Shown: positions 34,386-43,658, counted from the stretch's first letter. The stretch is 64,000 nt of DNA from Thioclava marina (GCF_002020135.1 NZ_MPZS01000002.1:496001-560000), one strand, 5' to 3'. Numbers and translations are program-made. Notes: generated from the letters alone by a model not told the origin.

Positions 34386-35392
34386 GCTTGCGTCTCGTCG
34401 AGAAGGGAGAGGTTCTCGGCCAGTCGGTGGCAGGCCGCGGTGTGACCGGGGCCAACAGTCTCCGCTCCAGGCTGTTGACTGCGACAAGCATCGATCGCCA
34501 GCGGGCACCGGGTGTGGAACTTGCACCCTTTCGGCGGATTGAGCGGCGAAGGCAGATCGCCGGCCAACCTGATCCGCTTGTTCCGCCCGGCATGGTCAAC
34601 CTCGGGCACCGCCGACATCAGGCTTTGCGTATAGGGATGGCGCGGATTGGCGAGGATCTGCTCGACCGGCCCCATCTCGACGATCTCGCCCAGATACATG
34701 ACTGCGACCCGGTCGGCGAGGTAGCCGATCACCGAGATGTCGTGACTGATGAACAGATAGGTCAGCCCCATCTCGCGCTTCAGTTCCAGAAGCAGTGCAA
34801 TGATCTGCGCCTGGATCGATACGTCGAGAGCCGAGACCGGTTCGTCGCAGACGATGAATTCGGGATGCGAAATGAGGGCACGCGCGATACCGATCCGCTG
34901 ACGTTGCCCACCCGAGAACTGGTGCGGATATCGGTCGATCTGGCCGGGCTTCAAACCAACCTTCGCGCAGATCGCGGCGACCTTCTCACGCAGTTCAGCG
35001 TCGTTCGCGGCCAAGCCGTGAAGCTTCAGCGGCAACCCGACGATCTCGGCAACGGTGCGCCGAGGGTTGAGACAAGCATAGGGATCCTGAAAGATGATCT
35101 GCATCCGCCGCCGCATCGCCTTGAGTGCAGCGGCGTCCAGCGCGGTCACCTCGGTTCCGTCGAAGGTTACCTCGCCGCGGGTCGGTTCGTGCAGACGCAG
35201 GATCGCGCGGCCAAGCGTGGACTTTCCGCAGCCCGACTCCCCGATCAGACCGAGGATCTCGCCCTTCTCGACCGTGAGGTTGATCTCGTTGACCGCACGC
35301 ACCACCGTGTGCTTCGCGCCAGTCAGGCGATCGAAGATACCGCGCCTGCCCTCGTAGTGTTTCGACAGGCCTTCGACTTTGAGCAGGCTCAT
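34382..35392 (-). CDS. Oligopeptide-type ABC ATPase (OppF-like)
   Basis: A 336-aa ATPase: Walker A GESGCGKS (residues 51-58), FQDPYACLNPRRTV, signature FSGGQRQR, Walker B FIVCDEPVSALD, and a C-terminal Cys-containing oligopeptide/dipeptide extension (GCKFHTRCPLAIDAC) characteristic of OppF/DppF, which may hold an iron-sulphur cluster. It pairs with the OppD-like ATPase. Confidence 0.93.
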   Translation of the reverse strand: MSLLKVEGLSKHYEGRRGIFDRLTGAKHTVVRAVNEINLTVEKGEILGLIGESGCGKSTLGRAILRLHEPTRGEVTFDGTEVTALDAAALKAMRRRMQIIFQDPYACLNPRRTVAEIVGLPLKLHGLAANDAELREKVAAICAKVGLKPGQIDRYPHQFSGGQRQRIGIARALISHPEFIVCDEPVSALDVSIQAQIIALLLELKREMGLTYLFISHDISVIGYLADRVAVMYLGEIVEMGPVEQILANPRHPYTQSLMSAVPEVDHAGRNKRIRLAGDLPSPLNPPKGCKFHTRCPLAIDACRSQQPGAETVGPGHTAACHRLAENLSLLDETQA

Positions 35393-36384
35393 TCTTCATC
35401 CCCTCCGATCAGGATGCAGCGCGCATTGTGCGCGGGGCCGGCAGCCCGCATTTCCACGGGCGCAAGGCAGGCTTCGCGCCGCTGCGTGCACCGCGAGTAG
35501 AAGCGGCATTGCGGCGCGAGCCCGATGAGGTCCGGCACCTGACCCTCGATAGGGTGGATCGGCTGGCCGCGCAGAGCAGGCCGCGGGATCGACGCCAGAA
35601 GCCCCTGCGTATAGGGATGTTTCGGCGCGCCGATCACCTCTGTGGTCGGGCCTTCCTCGACGACCTGTCCGGCATACATTACCATTACACGGTCGCAATG
35701 CTCGGCCACCACGCCAAGATCATGCGTGATCAGCGCCACGCTCATTCCGAGCTTCGCGCGAATGTCCGAGATCAGTTCGAGTACCTGCGCCTGGATCGTC
35801 ACATCGAGCGCAGTGGTGGGTTCGTCGGCGATCAGCAGCTTGGGTCGGCAGGCCAGCGCAATCGCAATCATGATCCGCTGCCGCATCCCGCCCGAAAACT
35901 CGTGCGGATATTGCCGGAGCCGGGTCTCGGCCGACGGAATGCCGACAAGCCCGAGCATCTCGATCGAGGCCTTGCGGATCGCCTTGCGCCGCGCAGCTCC
36001 GCGTGCGGGCAGAGTCTCATCATGGGCCTCCAGCACTTCGGCGATCTGCTCGCCCACGCTCAGCGCAGGATTGAGCGCTGTCAGCGCGTCCTGCATCGTC
36101 ATGGCGATGTCGCGTCCGCGGACCGCACGCATTTGACGGGGGCTGAGACCGCGCAGGTCGCGGCCGTCGAACACGATTGTCCCGCTCTCGATCCGGCCCG
36201 GCGCTTTCACCAGCCCCATGACCGAGGCGAAGGTCACGCTTTTGCCCGAGCCACTCTCGCCCACGATGCCGAGACATTCGCCCCGTCGCACCGCCACGCT
36301 GACACCGTCCACCGCACAGATCCGCCCGGCCCGCGTCTCGAATACCGTGCGCAGGTCGCGCACTTCCAGCAAAGCGTCTTTCAT
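35389..36384 (-). CDS. Oligopeptide-type ABC ATPase (OppD-like)
   Basis: A 331-aa ATPase with Walker A GESGSGKS (42-49), MQDALTALNPALSVGEQ, signature FSGGMRQR, Walker [13 protein letters not shown] and a C-terminal Cys-rich segment (PQCRFYSRCTQRREAC). ATG 36384 is used; the frame stays open upstream but antisense to nothing and within the OppC-like gene. ATGA overlaps on both sides. Confidence 0.93.
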   Translation of the reverse strand: MKDALLEVRDLRTVFETRAGRICAVDGVSVAVRRGECLGIVGESGSGKSVTFASVMGLVKAPGRIESGTIVFDGRDLRGLSPRQMRAVRGRDIAMTMQDALTALNPALSVGEQIAEVLEAHDETLPARGAARRKAIRKASIEMLGLVGIPSAETRLRQYPHEFSGGMRQRIMIAIALACRPKLLIADEPTTALDVTIQAQVLELISDIRAKLGMSVALITHDLGVVAEHCDRVMVMYAGQVVEEGPTTEVIGAPKHPYTQGLLASIPRPALRGQPIHPIEGQVPDLIGLAPQCRFYSRCTQRREACLAPVEMRAAGPAHNARCILIGGDEE

Positions 36385-37271
36385 TCGGAAAACCTCGGAT
36401 CGAAAGCGTCGCGAAGACCCTGGCTCGCGACATTGATCGCCAGCACCAGAAACAGGATCGCAAGGCCGGGGAAGGTCGAAACCCACCAGGCTTCGAGCAT
36501 GAAGGCGCGCCCGTCGGCCACCATAGAGCCCCAGGATGCGGTAGGCGGCTGGACCCCGAGGCCCAGGAAGGAGAGCGAGGCTTCGAGAATGATCACATGC
36601 GCCATCCGGATCGTGGCCACCACGATCACCGGAGAGAGCACGTTGGGAAGGATCTCGCGCAGCATGATATGACCGCGCGAGGCGCCCAATGCGCGCGCCG
36701 CTTCGACATATTCCAGCTCTCGCGTCACCAGGGTTTCGCCCCGCACGACACGTGCCGGGATCACCCATTCCTTGTAGGCGAGCGCAAAGATGATGTTCCA
36801 AAGCCCTGGCCCCATCATCGCCATCAGGCCGATCGCGAAGATCAGATAGGGGAAGCCGAGAAGGATATCGACGATCCGGGAGATCAACATATCCACCCAG
36901 CCCCGCAGATAGCCCGCAGCCAGACCGGCGAGAATGCCGATCGTGGTCGCGACCAGGATCACCACGATCCCGATGAAGATCGAGATCCGCGCCCCATAGA
37001 CGATGCGCGAGAGGATATCGCGCCCCAGCGCGTCGCAGCCCAGAACATAGGACCACTCCCCCCCGGCCATCCAGCCCGGCGGCTGCAGGCGGCGGAACAG
37101 GTCGGTCTCGTTCGGGTCATGCGGAGCGATCCAGGGCGCAAAGACCGCCATCACCACGAACAACACGACGATCAGCGCACAGAGCATCGCCAGCCGGTTG
37201 CCAGTAAAAGTCGCGAGATTGCGGCGCAGGATGGTTTCCGACGCGGCGGGGGTTTCGGCTGCAAGGCTCAC
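36381..37271 (-). CDS. Oligopeptide-type ABC permease (OppC-like)
   Basis: A 296-aa inner-membrane permease with HDPNETDLFRRLQPPGW and VLGCDALGRDILSR in the first periplasmic loop, the coupling loop EAARALGASRGHIMLREILPN and the end segment LSFLGLGVQPPTASWGSM. It overlaps both neighbours by ATGA. Confidence 0.93.
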   Translation of the reverse strand: MSLAAETPAASETILRRNLATFTGNRLAMLCALIVVLFVVMAVFAPWIAPHDPNETDLFRRLQPPGWMAGGEWSYVLGCDALGRDILSRIVYGARISIFIGIVVILVATTIGILAGLAAGYLRGWVDMLISRIVDILLGFPYLIFAIGLMAMMGPGLWNIIFALAYKEWVIPARVVRGETLVTRELEYVEAARALGASRGHIMLREILPNVLSPVIVVATIRMAHVIILEASLSFLGLGVQPPTASWGSMVADGRAFMLEAWWVSTFPGLAILFLVLAINVASQGLRDAFDPRFSE

Positions 37272-38275
37272 AGTTTCACCCTCGGATTCAGAACGGTGTA
37301 AAGCAGGTCGGCGACGAAGTTCAAAAGCACGTAGGTCACGGCGTAGAACAGCACGGCCGCCTGAACGAGTGGGTAGTTGCGCAAGAAGATGCTCTCGACA
37401 ACGAGGCGGCCCAGGCCCGGCCAGCCATAGACAGTCTCGACGATCATGTTGCCACCTAGCAGGCTGCCGGTCTCGATCGCGGCCACCGAGACGGTCGGGA
37501 TCAGGGCATTCTTGAGCGCATGGCGAAACAGCACGCGACGACGCGACAGCCCCTTGGCATCGGCAAAGGTCACATAATCCTGTCGCAACACTTCCAGCAT
37601 CGAGGTGCGCGTGACCCGCATCAGGATTGCGGTCATCGGCAAGCCAAGCGTAATCGCAGGCAAGATGAGATGGGCGACAGCGTCCCCGAACGCCTTCATG
37701 TTCCCCGCGACCAGGGTGTCGATCAGAAGAAAGCCGGTGACGCTGGGCACTTCGGAATCGAAGCCGATCCGACCCGACACCGGGAGGAGATGCAAATGCA
37801 CCGCAAAAAGCATCAGCAACAGAATTCCGAACCAGAACCCCGGTAAAGATACTCCCAGCAAAGACCCCACCGTGGCGATCCGATCGAAGATCGAGTTCTT
37901 TTTGATCGCGGCCAGAACGCCCAGGGGGATTGCGGTCGCAAGCGCGACGACCAAGGCCACGAGGCTGAGTTCGATCGTGGCGGGCAGCCGCTCGGCGATC
38001 ACATCGGCAACCGGACGCTTGTGATAGAAGCTTTCGCCAAAATCGAAATGCGTGGTATTTCCGAGGAAGATGAAGAAGCGTTCAACCATCGGCCGGTCGA
38101 GACCCATGTCGTGACGCAGTTGCGCCTCTTGTTCTGCGGTAATGGCCTGATCACCGATCATGATCTGCACCGGATCGCCCGGTGTCAGTGCCATCATCGT
38201 AAAGGCGATGACGCTGACACCCAGCAGAACGGGCACAAGTTGTGCGATACGCTCCAGGAGCTTGCTGAGGCTCAT
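37268..38275 (-). CDS. Oligopeptide-type ABC permease (OppB-like)
   Basis: A 335-aa inner-membrane permease. It carries the N-terminal LLERIAQLVPVLLGVSVIAF helix, LRHDMGLDRPMVERFF, and the coupling loop ADAKGLSRRRVLFRHALKNALIP followed by GGNMIVETVYGWPGLGRL. It is the second gene of the operon, 21 bases after the binding-protein gene. Confidence 0.93.
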   Translation of the reverse strand: MSLSKLLERIAQLVPVLLGVSVIAFTMMALTPGDPVQIMIGDQAITAEQEAQLRHDMGLDRPMVERFFIFLGNTTHFDFGESFYHKRPVADVIAERLPATIELSLVALVVALATAIPLGVLAAIKKNSIFDRIATVGSLLGVSLPGFWFGILLLMLFAVHLHLLPVSGRIGFDSEVPSVTGFLLIDTLVAGNMKAFGDAVAHLILPAITLGLPMTAILMRVTRTSMLEVLRQDYVTFADAKGLSRRRVLFRHALKNALIPTVSVAAIETGSLLGGNMIVETVYGWPGLGRLVVESIFLRNYPLVQAAVLFYAVTYVLLNFVADLLYTVLNPRVKL

Positions 38276-38296
38276 GCCCGTTCTCCCTCTCTGATC

Positions 38297-39835
38297 TTAT
38301 TCGATGCAGGCGTCGTGCAGGTTGATGCGGCTGTCGGCACTGGGCTTCCATCCCTTCAAGCGCTTCGACACACCGTAGAGGTCCGCCGGCACCCAGAGGT
38401 AGATGTAGGGCAGGTCCTTGTTCACGATGACCTCGGCCTGATGATACATCCCGGCGCGCTTCACAGTGTCGACTTCGACAGCAGCCTCATCGAGCAGCTT
38501 GTCGACCTCGGGATTGGAATAGCCCGCCGAGTTGCCGCGATCGTTCGTCTTGTGGGTCGGCGTGAAGATGTCGAAGGGGTCGAGCGAGCCATTCCCCCAG
38601 CTGGTGAAATACATGTCACCAGTCTTTTCGCCGCCCTTGGTGCGCCACTTTTCCGAAAGCTGCGCGCCTTCGCCGACGACAACCTTGGTGTGGAAGCCAG
38701 CCTTGCTCAGCAACGAAGCCGTGGCCTCCGCGGTGTCCTTGAACGCACCTTCCACATCCATCGTGATGTCGATACCGTCCGGGTAACCAGCCTCGGCCAG
38801 AAGCTTCTTCGACAATTCCGGATCGTAGCTGTACTTGTGCAAGTCGGTCGAGGCCGCGAAGGCGTCAGGCGAAAGGATGCCCTCGATCGGCGCCGCGTTT
38901 CCGCCCAGGATTTTGTCGATGATCAGCTGCTTGTCGATCGCATGCGCCGCTGCTTCGCGCACACGGTGATCCGCGAAATACTTGCCTTGCATGTTCATCG
39001 CGATGAAGAAGCTGCGCGTGCCATTCACCTTCATCACGACGGTGTCGGGGTTGTTCTCGACCTGCTTCACCGAGAAGGGAGGCAATTCGTTGATGATATC
39101 GACATCGCCCGCCAGCAGCGCGGCGACGCGCGAAGCGCTCTCGGGGATAATCTTGAAGATCACGCGATCGACACAGGCCTTGCCGACCGGCGGGATCTCG
39201 GTCGAGCCACCATAGTATTCGTCGAAACGATCCATGATGATCGCGTCGCCTTTGCGCCATTCGGCCAGCTTGAAGGGACCGGTGCCGTTTTCCGAGGTCG
39301 CCGCGCCCTCATTGCCGACCTTCTCGATCCAGGCCTTGGAAACCACCTCTTCGAAAGGCAGCATCGCGGGCAGGATCGGCCAGGGCTCCTTGAGGGTGAT
39401 CCGCACGGTGTCGCCATCAATGACCTCAGTGCCGGCGACCGGGCCCATCAGGCTTTGTCGCGGGCTGGTCTGTCCGTTGCCCATGCCGCCATCCTCGGTG
39501 ATGCGATCGATCGTGAACTTCACATCGTCCGCAGTCAGATCGCTGCCATCGTGGAACTTGATGCCTTTGCGGATCTTGAAATCGTAGACGGTCGGCGAAA
39601 CCTGAACCATCGACTCCGCAATCTGCGGAACGACCTTCATGTTCGCATCGCGCGTCAGAATGCCGTCATACATGTTGCGAATGATGGTTTCAGTTTCGCG
39701 CTTGCGGTGGTTCGCCGGGTCCAGCGTGTTCGCGTCGAGGGTAAATCCAACCGTAAGGTCAGTCGCCCACGCGGCAGGTGTCCCGAAACAAGCGGCCACC
39801 GCCGCCGCAGTTAGCATCTTATGCAGTGTCTTCAT
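38297..39835 (-). CDS. Family 5 ABC substrate-binding protein of the sigma-54 module
   Basis: A 512-aa periplasmic protein. The signal peptide (MKTLHKMLTAAAVAACFG) ends near AWA. The mature N-terminus DLTVGFTLDANTLDPANHRKRETE, the FKIRKGIKFHDGSDLTADDVKFTIDR block and VREAAAHAIDKQLIIDKIL are classical for SBP family 5. It is the first gene of the importer operon and follows a sigma-54 promoter at 39899-39916. Confidence 0.93.
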   Translation of the reverse strand: MKTLHKMLTAAAVAACFGTPAAWATDLTVGFTLDANTLDPANHRKRETETIIRNMYDGILTRDANMKVVPQIAESMVQVSPTVYDFKIRKGIKFHDGSDLTADDVKFTIDRITEDGGMGNGQTSPRQSLMGPVAGTEVIDGDTVRITLKEPWPILPAMLPFEEVVSKAWIEKVGNEGAATSENGTGPFKLAEWRKGDAIIMDRFDEYYGGSTEIPPVGKACVDRVIFKIIPESASRVAALLAGDVDIINELPPFSVKQVENNPDTVVMKVNGTRSFFIAMNMQGKYFADHRVREAAAHAIDKQLIIDKILGGNAAPIEGILSPDAFAASTDLHKYSYDPELSKKLLAEAGYPDGIDITMDVEGAFKDTAEATASLLSKAGFHTKVVVGEGAQLSEKWRTKGGEKTGDMYFTSWGNGSLDPFDIFTPTHKTNDRGNSAGYSNPEVDKLLDEAAVEVDTVKRAGMYHQAEVIVNKDLPYIYLWVPADLYGVSKRLKGWKPSADSRINLHDACIE

Positions 39836-39898
39836 TCCTTATCTCCCTGTTTCGTCGCGTTGCTACGTGACGTATTTTTTTGGTGGACATAACATCTG

Positions 39899-39916
39899 AT
39901 GCAGGAACTGTTCCAC
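39899..39916 (-). promoter_or_regulatory. Sigma-54 promoter of the peptide-importer operon
   Basis: On the minus strand TGGAAC-N5-CTGCA has exact GG-N10-GC spacing (GG at 39913-39914, GC at 39901-39902) with one mismatch in each element. The start would be near 39889, about 54 bases before ATG 39835. Confidence 0.7.
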
Positions 39917-39983
39917 GAAATCCAAGACGAGAAAAAAGAGAAAAGGCACCAAAAATCAAAGATATAAAGAAAATTCACGAGAT

Positions 39984-40006
39984 GCCCGCGAAAGCTCGGC
40001 GCGGGC
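39984..40006 (-). terminator. Terminator-like hairpin after rpoN
   Basis: GCCCGCG (39984-39990) and CGCGGGC (40000-40006) form a perfect 7-bp stem with a 9-base loop about 32 bases after the rpoN stop. A T-rich stretch follows on the minus strand, but not at once. Confidence 0.5.
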
Positions 40007-40008
40007 TC

Positions 40009-40046
40009 GCGCGCATTTCACACGCATCGCGTGCGGATTACGCGCG
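40009..40046 (-). promoter_or_regulatory. Palindromic upstream site of the importer promoter
   Basis: CACGC-ATC-GCGTG (40021-40033) is a perfect core palindrome inside a wider repeat with GCGCGC at the left edge and CGCGCG at the right. It shares the GCGTGC half-site with the site at 32236-32272 and lies about 95-145 bases upstream of the promoter, partly inside the rpoN end. It is a candidate enhancer site. Confidence 0.45.
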
Positions 40047-41351
40047 AGCGGATTGGGCTCTTTCGCTGCGGATCGACGCGTTCGGAATTCCCAGCTGCCC
40101 CCGGTATTTCGCGACCGTACGGCGCGCCAGAGCAATGCCTACATCCGCGAGTTCCTGAACGATCTGCGCGTCGTTCAGCGGGGCATCCCCCTCCCGCTCT
40201 ATCATCGCCGCGATGCGATGGCGCAGCGCCACCGCCGAGATCTGCCCCCCATCTTGCGTTGTGATCGACGCGCTGCACAGGGCACGCAATGTCACCGTTC
40301 CGCGCGGCGTGGCCATCATCCGTCCGGCGGCCAGACGGCCCACCGTCGTCTCATGCAGCCCGAGCGCCGCCGCCAGACTGGCGAAGCTCATCGGCGCAAG
40401 GCGTGCAGGTCCTTCTTCAAGCCATCCAGTCTGGCGCTGAACGATCTCGCTTGCCAGGTGTAGCAGCGTTTCGTTGCGTCGAACCACCGCGCGTCGCAGA
40501 AGCTCTGCCTCACGACGCTCCTTGCTTCCCTGACTTGCGTCGTCATTGATCTCAACCTCAGGAAGCGTCGAGCGATTGAGCGAGACGCGCCAGGCCCCTG
40601 CCTCGCGGCGCACGATGATATCGGGTTCGCTGGGCGGTGGAGGAGCTGGATCGAAACACAGGCCCGGCTTGGGATCGAAGCTGCGGATCAGCGCCAGTTG
40701 CACGCCGATTTCCCCTTCGGTTGTGCCGCCCAACCGCGCAAGATCGCTCAGGCGCCCCTCGGCTAGCAGAGGTAGGTTGTTCAGCACGCTGGCCATTACC
40801 GGCGTCAACAAGCCACAGTCCTTCGCCTGCAACCACAGGCATTCCCGCAAGTCGCGCGCCAACAGGCCCGCAGGTTCGATTTGCTGCGCCCGTTTCAGCA
40901 CCGCTTCTACCTGCGGCACAGGGACCCTAATTTCTTCAGCGATTTCATCGATGGGACGATCTAACCACCCCCAAGGAGAGACAGCCTGCGCCAGAGCCTC
41001 TCCGATCGCGAGATCGAGCGGCTCGCGCAGCAAGAGACGCAGCTCGGACAGGATATGTTCCTGCAATCCCGGACTGCCTGCGACCCCCAGCGCCTCCGCC
41101 AAACCGCCACCGATACCAAGCTGCAAACGAGGCGGTCGGGCATTCGCGCCCGAAGTTGGCTTCCACAGGTGCAATATCGTATCCTGCGCAGGTAGCCTCA
41201 CTGCTAGCGCCGGGTTCGAGGCAGCCTCGCGTGTCAGTTCCTGGGCCAGTTCCGAATTGGAAAGTTTCAACAAACCGATCGCGCGTCGCAGCTCTGGCGT
41301 CATGGCAAGAGCTGACGCCTGTCGCGCGACGATCTGGGGGCCTGTAAGCAT
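40038..41351 (-). CDS. rpoN: RNA polymerase sigma-54 factor (RpoN paralogue)
   Basis: A 437-aa sigma-54 factor. Region I is visible as ARQASALAMTPELRRAIGLLKLSNSELAQEL, which contacts enhancer-binding proteins. The core-binding domain follows, with DIIVRREAGAWRVSLNRSTLPEV. The RpoN box ARRTVAKYR is at residues 409-417 near the end. The full set of functional regions makes it likely active. No ptsN, hpf, lptB or other genes normally beside the housekeeping rpoN are present, so this looks like a second, dedicated copy. The neighbours are two sigma-54 promoters and one enhancer-binding protein. Confidence 0.93.
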   Translation of the reverse strand: MLTGPQIVARQASALAMTPELRRAIGLLKLSNSELAQELTREAASNPALAVRLPAQDTILHLWKPTSGANARPPRLQLGIGGGLAEALGVAGSPGLQEHILSELRLLLREPLDLAIGEALAQAVSPWGWLDRPIDEIAEEIRVPVPQVEAVLKRAQQIEPAGLLARDLRECLWLQAKDCGLLTPVMASVLNNLPLLAEGRLSDLARLGGTTEGEIGVQLALIRSFDPKPGLCFDPAPPPPSEPDIIVRREAGAWRVSLNRSTLPEVEINDDASQGSKERREAELLRRAVVRRNETLLHLASEIVQRQTGWLEEGPARLAPMSFASLAAALGLHETTVGRLAAGRMMATPRGTVTLRALCSASITTQDGGQISAVALRHRIAAMIEREGDAPLNDAQIVQELADVGIALARRTVAKYRGQLGIPNASIRSERAQSARA

Positions 41352-41876
41352 ATTTTGACCTTGCGAATTGACCTTCGTCAGACACACCACCCACGCGAGG
41401 CAAATGAGGGGCAAACAAGCAGACTCGTCATCCTCCCAGCCTATGCCGCAGTCCGACACTGGGGCAAGCCATGCATGTTGATGGTTTCGCATTGACGTCG
41501 GCGGCCCGCCTCAATGCTGGTCCGCCGCCCCGGCTTTTACAGCCCATCGGCAGAATTTGCCGGCTTCGCACAGGGTGACGGACTGGCGCCGCAGCGCCGT
41601 GCGGGCGCTCCTCAATGCAGTGATTGATCGAACCACCGACACGCGGATTTTCAACCCGAAATGGGCACATTTTACGGGAGTCACGGCGCTCCAAAAAAAA
41701 CCATGCCGCACGACGTTTGCATATATTTTTTCGCACCAATTCAATAGTTTATGTGGATAGTGGCGAAAAATTCGTGACTCACGAGCCGACAACTCTCAAC
41801 ATTGAAGGACGCAGCATTTGGAACCCCGGTGGAACCCCGGAAGCGCTCCGCCACCCCGCATCCAAGGAGGGATCCC
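41352..41876. other. Divergent region between rpoN and the integrase gene
   Basis: 525 bases with no credible gene. The right half is AT-rich (41690-41770) and probably holds the integrase promoter and the left end of the integrated element. A direct repeat of GGAACCCCGG occurs twice (41820-41829 and 41831-41840), just before the AAGGAGG ribosome site of the integrase. No tRNA gene was seen to serve as attachment site. Confidence 0.45.
41820..41840 (+). repeat. Tandem direct repeat upstream of the integrase
   Basis: GGAACCCCGG, T, GGAACCCCGG. Two 10-base copies separated by one base, about 37 bases before the integrase ATG. It could be an arm-type site for the integrase or chance. Confidence 0.4.
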
Positions 41877-43277
41877 ATGTCGACTAGAGTTTCATTGACC
41901 GATCTGTTTATCCGCAAACTGAAGCCGCAGGGCATTCGCACCTCCTATTCGGACGCTCAGCAAATCGGGTTGCGCCTGCGTGTCGGCGCAAACGGGCATC
42001 TGACCTTCGCCTATCACGGACGGGCGCTCAACGGCACGAAGAAGACCGTCACGATCGGAGACTACCCGACCTGGAGTCTGAAGGCCGCTCGCGAAGAAGC
42101 TGAGCGGATCCGTCGAGAGCTGAAGGAAGGCAAGGATCCAAATGAAGAGAAGCGTCGCCTGCGCGAAGAAGCAGCTTCCGAGAAGGTCACGCTTCGCGAT
42201 GTGCTCGACGATTACGAGGCGAAGATGGCCGGACAGCAGAGGATCTGGACGCGATCGCCGAAAGGACGATGTGAAGCCCGTCTGCGGATCGACGCGGTGT
42301 TCGACAAGCTGCTCGACCGCCCGGTGTCAGACATCACCGTGGATGACTTTGCGAAAGGAATGAGAACCTACGAGCCGCGTCAGAACCGCGGCAAAGCCAC
42401 CGCGCATGGTCAGACTTCGCGCGCACGGAGCTACCTCATCAAACCTCTGGACTGGGCTGCGAGGCGTAACAAGTTCAGAAAGGCTGGGGCGGGGCGTGAG
42501 CCGAAGGTGAACACGCCTGATATCCGCGACACCCACGATTTCGCCGAGGATGATCCGACGATCACGGGGAAGCGCACCCGCGTCCTTTCGGGGGCCGAAC
42601 TCGCGAAGGTGCTTCCCTATTTGAGATATCCCGCACCGAAAGAGCTGAAACTGGTCGATGTCACGACGCAGGACCTTCGCCCTGTCGCGATGCGCTTCAT
42701 CTTGCTAACCGCCGCGCGCCGACAGGAGGTGATCGACATGCGCTGGTGCGACGTGGATTTCGAGGCGGGTAAATGGTTCAAACCAAAAGTGAAATCGAAG
42801 GGGCAGGAGCGGAGCCAGGTTTTGCCGCTTTCGGATGAAGCTCTGCGGATCTTGACTTGCCTGCCCGGATATCAAGACAGGCATTCGAATGCCTATGTCT
42901 TTGCCAATGAGGCCGGCGGACCGGCGGGGAACTTTCAGCGTGCAAACGACGCGATCAAGCGGGAGAGCGGCACCAGCGACTGGCATCGTCACGACCTGCG
43001 CCGCACGGCCAGCCAGATCATGCTCGAACTCAACACTCCGCCGATGATCGTCGACACGATTCTCGCCCACACGAACGCACTCACGAAGACGGGCGCGTCG
43101 AATTCGATTGATCACTACGCCGAGGTCACGCGGAAGATCATGCTGCATGTCGAAGATCCGCAAAAGATTGCGCTGGACCGGCTTGCAGCCGCGCTCGATG
43201 CCTTCGAGCGGATGAGCGAGGAGGAAATCAAGGAGCTCGAGCGGCGCGAAGAGATCGAGCTGCGGCGGAAAAGATAA
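41877..43277 (+). CDS. P4-type tyrosine integrase
   Basis: A 466-aa site-specific recombinase. An N-terminal DUF4102 arm-binding domain (residues about 5-95, ending in ELKEGKDPNEEKRR) is followed by a core-binding domain and the catalytic domain. Catalytic residues are readable as Arg281 (AARRQE), His372 and Arg375 (HDLR), His398 (LAHTN) and Tyr414 (IDHYAE), so the enzyme looks active. ATG 41877 follows an AAGGAGG site. It is the only recombination gene in the window and faces the giant helicase gene, which suggests both belong to one integrative element. Confidence 0.93.
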   Translation: MSTRVSLTDLFIRKLKPQGIRTSYSDAQQIGLRLRVGANGHLTFAYHGRALNGTKKTVTIGDYPTWSLKAAREEAERIRRELKEGKDPNEEKRRLREEAASEKVTLRDVLDDYEAKMAGQQRIWTRSPKGRCEARLRIDAVFDKLLDRPVSDITVDDFAKGMRTYEPRQNRGKATAHGQTSRARSYLIKPLDWAARRNKFRKAGAGREPKVNTPDIRDTHDFAEDDPTITGKRTRVLSGAELAKVLPYLRYPAPKELKLVDVTTQDLRPVAMRFILLTAARRQEVIDMRWCDVDFEAGKWFKPKVKSKGQERSQVLPLSDEALRILTCLPGYQDRHSNAYVFANEAGGPAGNFQRANDAIKRESGTSDWHRHDLRRTASQIMLELNTPPMIVDTILAHTNALTKTGASNSIDHYAEVTRKIMLHVEDPQKIALDRLAAALDAFERMSEEEIKELERREEIELRRKR

Positions 43278-43658
43278 CCGCGACCATGTCGTCTGCGGGT
43301 CGGACTTCTCAGGTTTCCGAGCGCAACGGCCCCACGTGCTGTTCTTAAGTTTCGCTTTGCAGCCCCTCAGACGAATTTGCTGCAGAAGCCATAATTGAGT
43401 CACCGAACGCCTGCCGCCGTTCCTCCTAGGTGTTCATGGCGATAGGGCTAGGCCAGGCGTCGGGCTCTTAGGTCAGAATGTCCGCGCCTTTCGATGGCGA
43501 GACGGTTGTCATGACCGATCATGCGCCGCACTCGGCCGCATAATGGCTGCTTTCGCAATCCGCTCCAGACAAGATGAGAGTGCCGAAATTCTTTTCTTTC
43601 CATCTGGAAAGGATAAGGTCATCAAAGATTTGTGTAGAGAACGGACACCACTTCACGC
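43278..43658. other. Region between the integrase and the giant helicase gene
   Basis: 381 bases without a credible gene. A short palindrome CTTTCC-ATCT-GGAAAG (43596-43611) lies 48 bases before the helicase start and may be an operator or a leader hairpin. The ribosome site of the helicase is weak. Confidence 0.4.

Noticed and set aside
38021-39814. 597-codon plus-strand open frame
   Set aside because: It lies fully antisense to the family 5 binding-protein gene and has no recognisable domain.
41352-41876. tRNA attachment site for the integrase
   Set aside because: No tRNA-like T-loop or cloverleaf was recognised, and no repeat shared with 48774-49031 could be found by eye.
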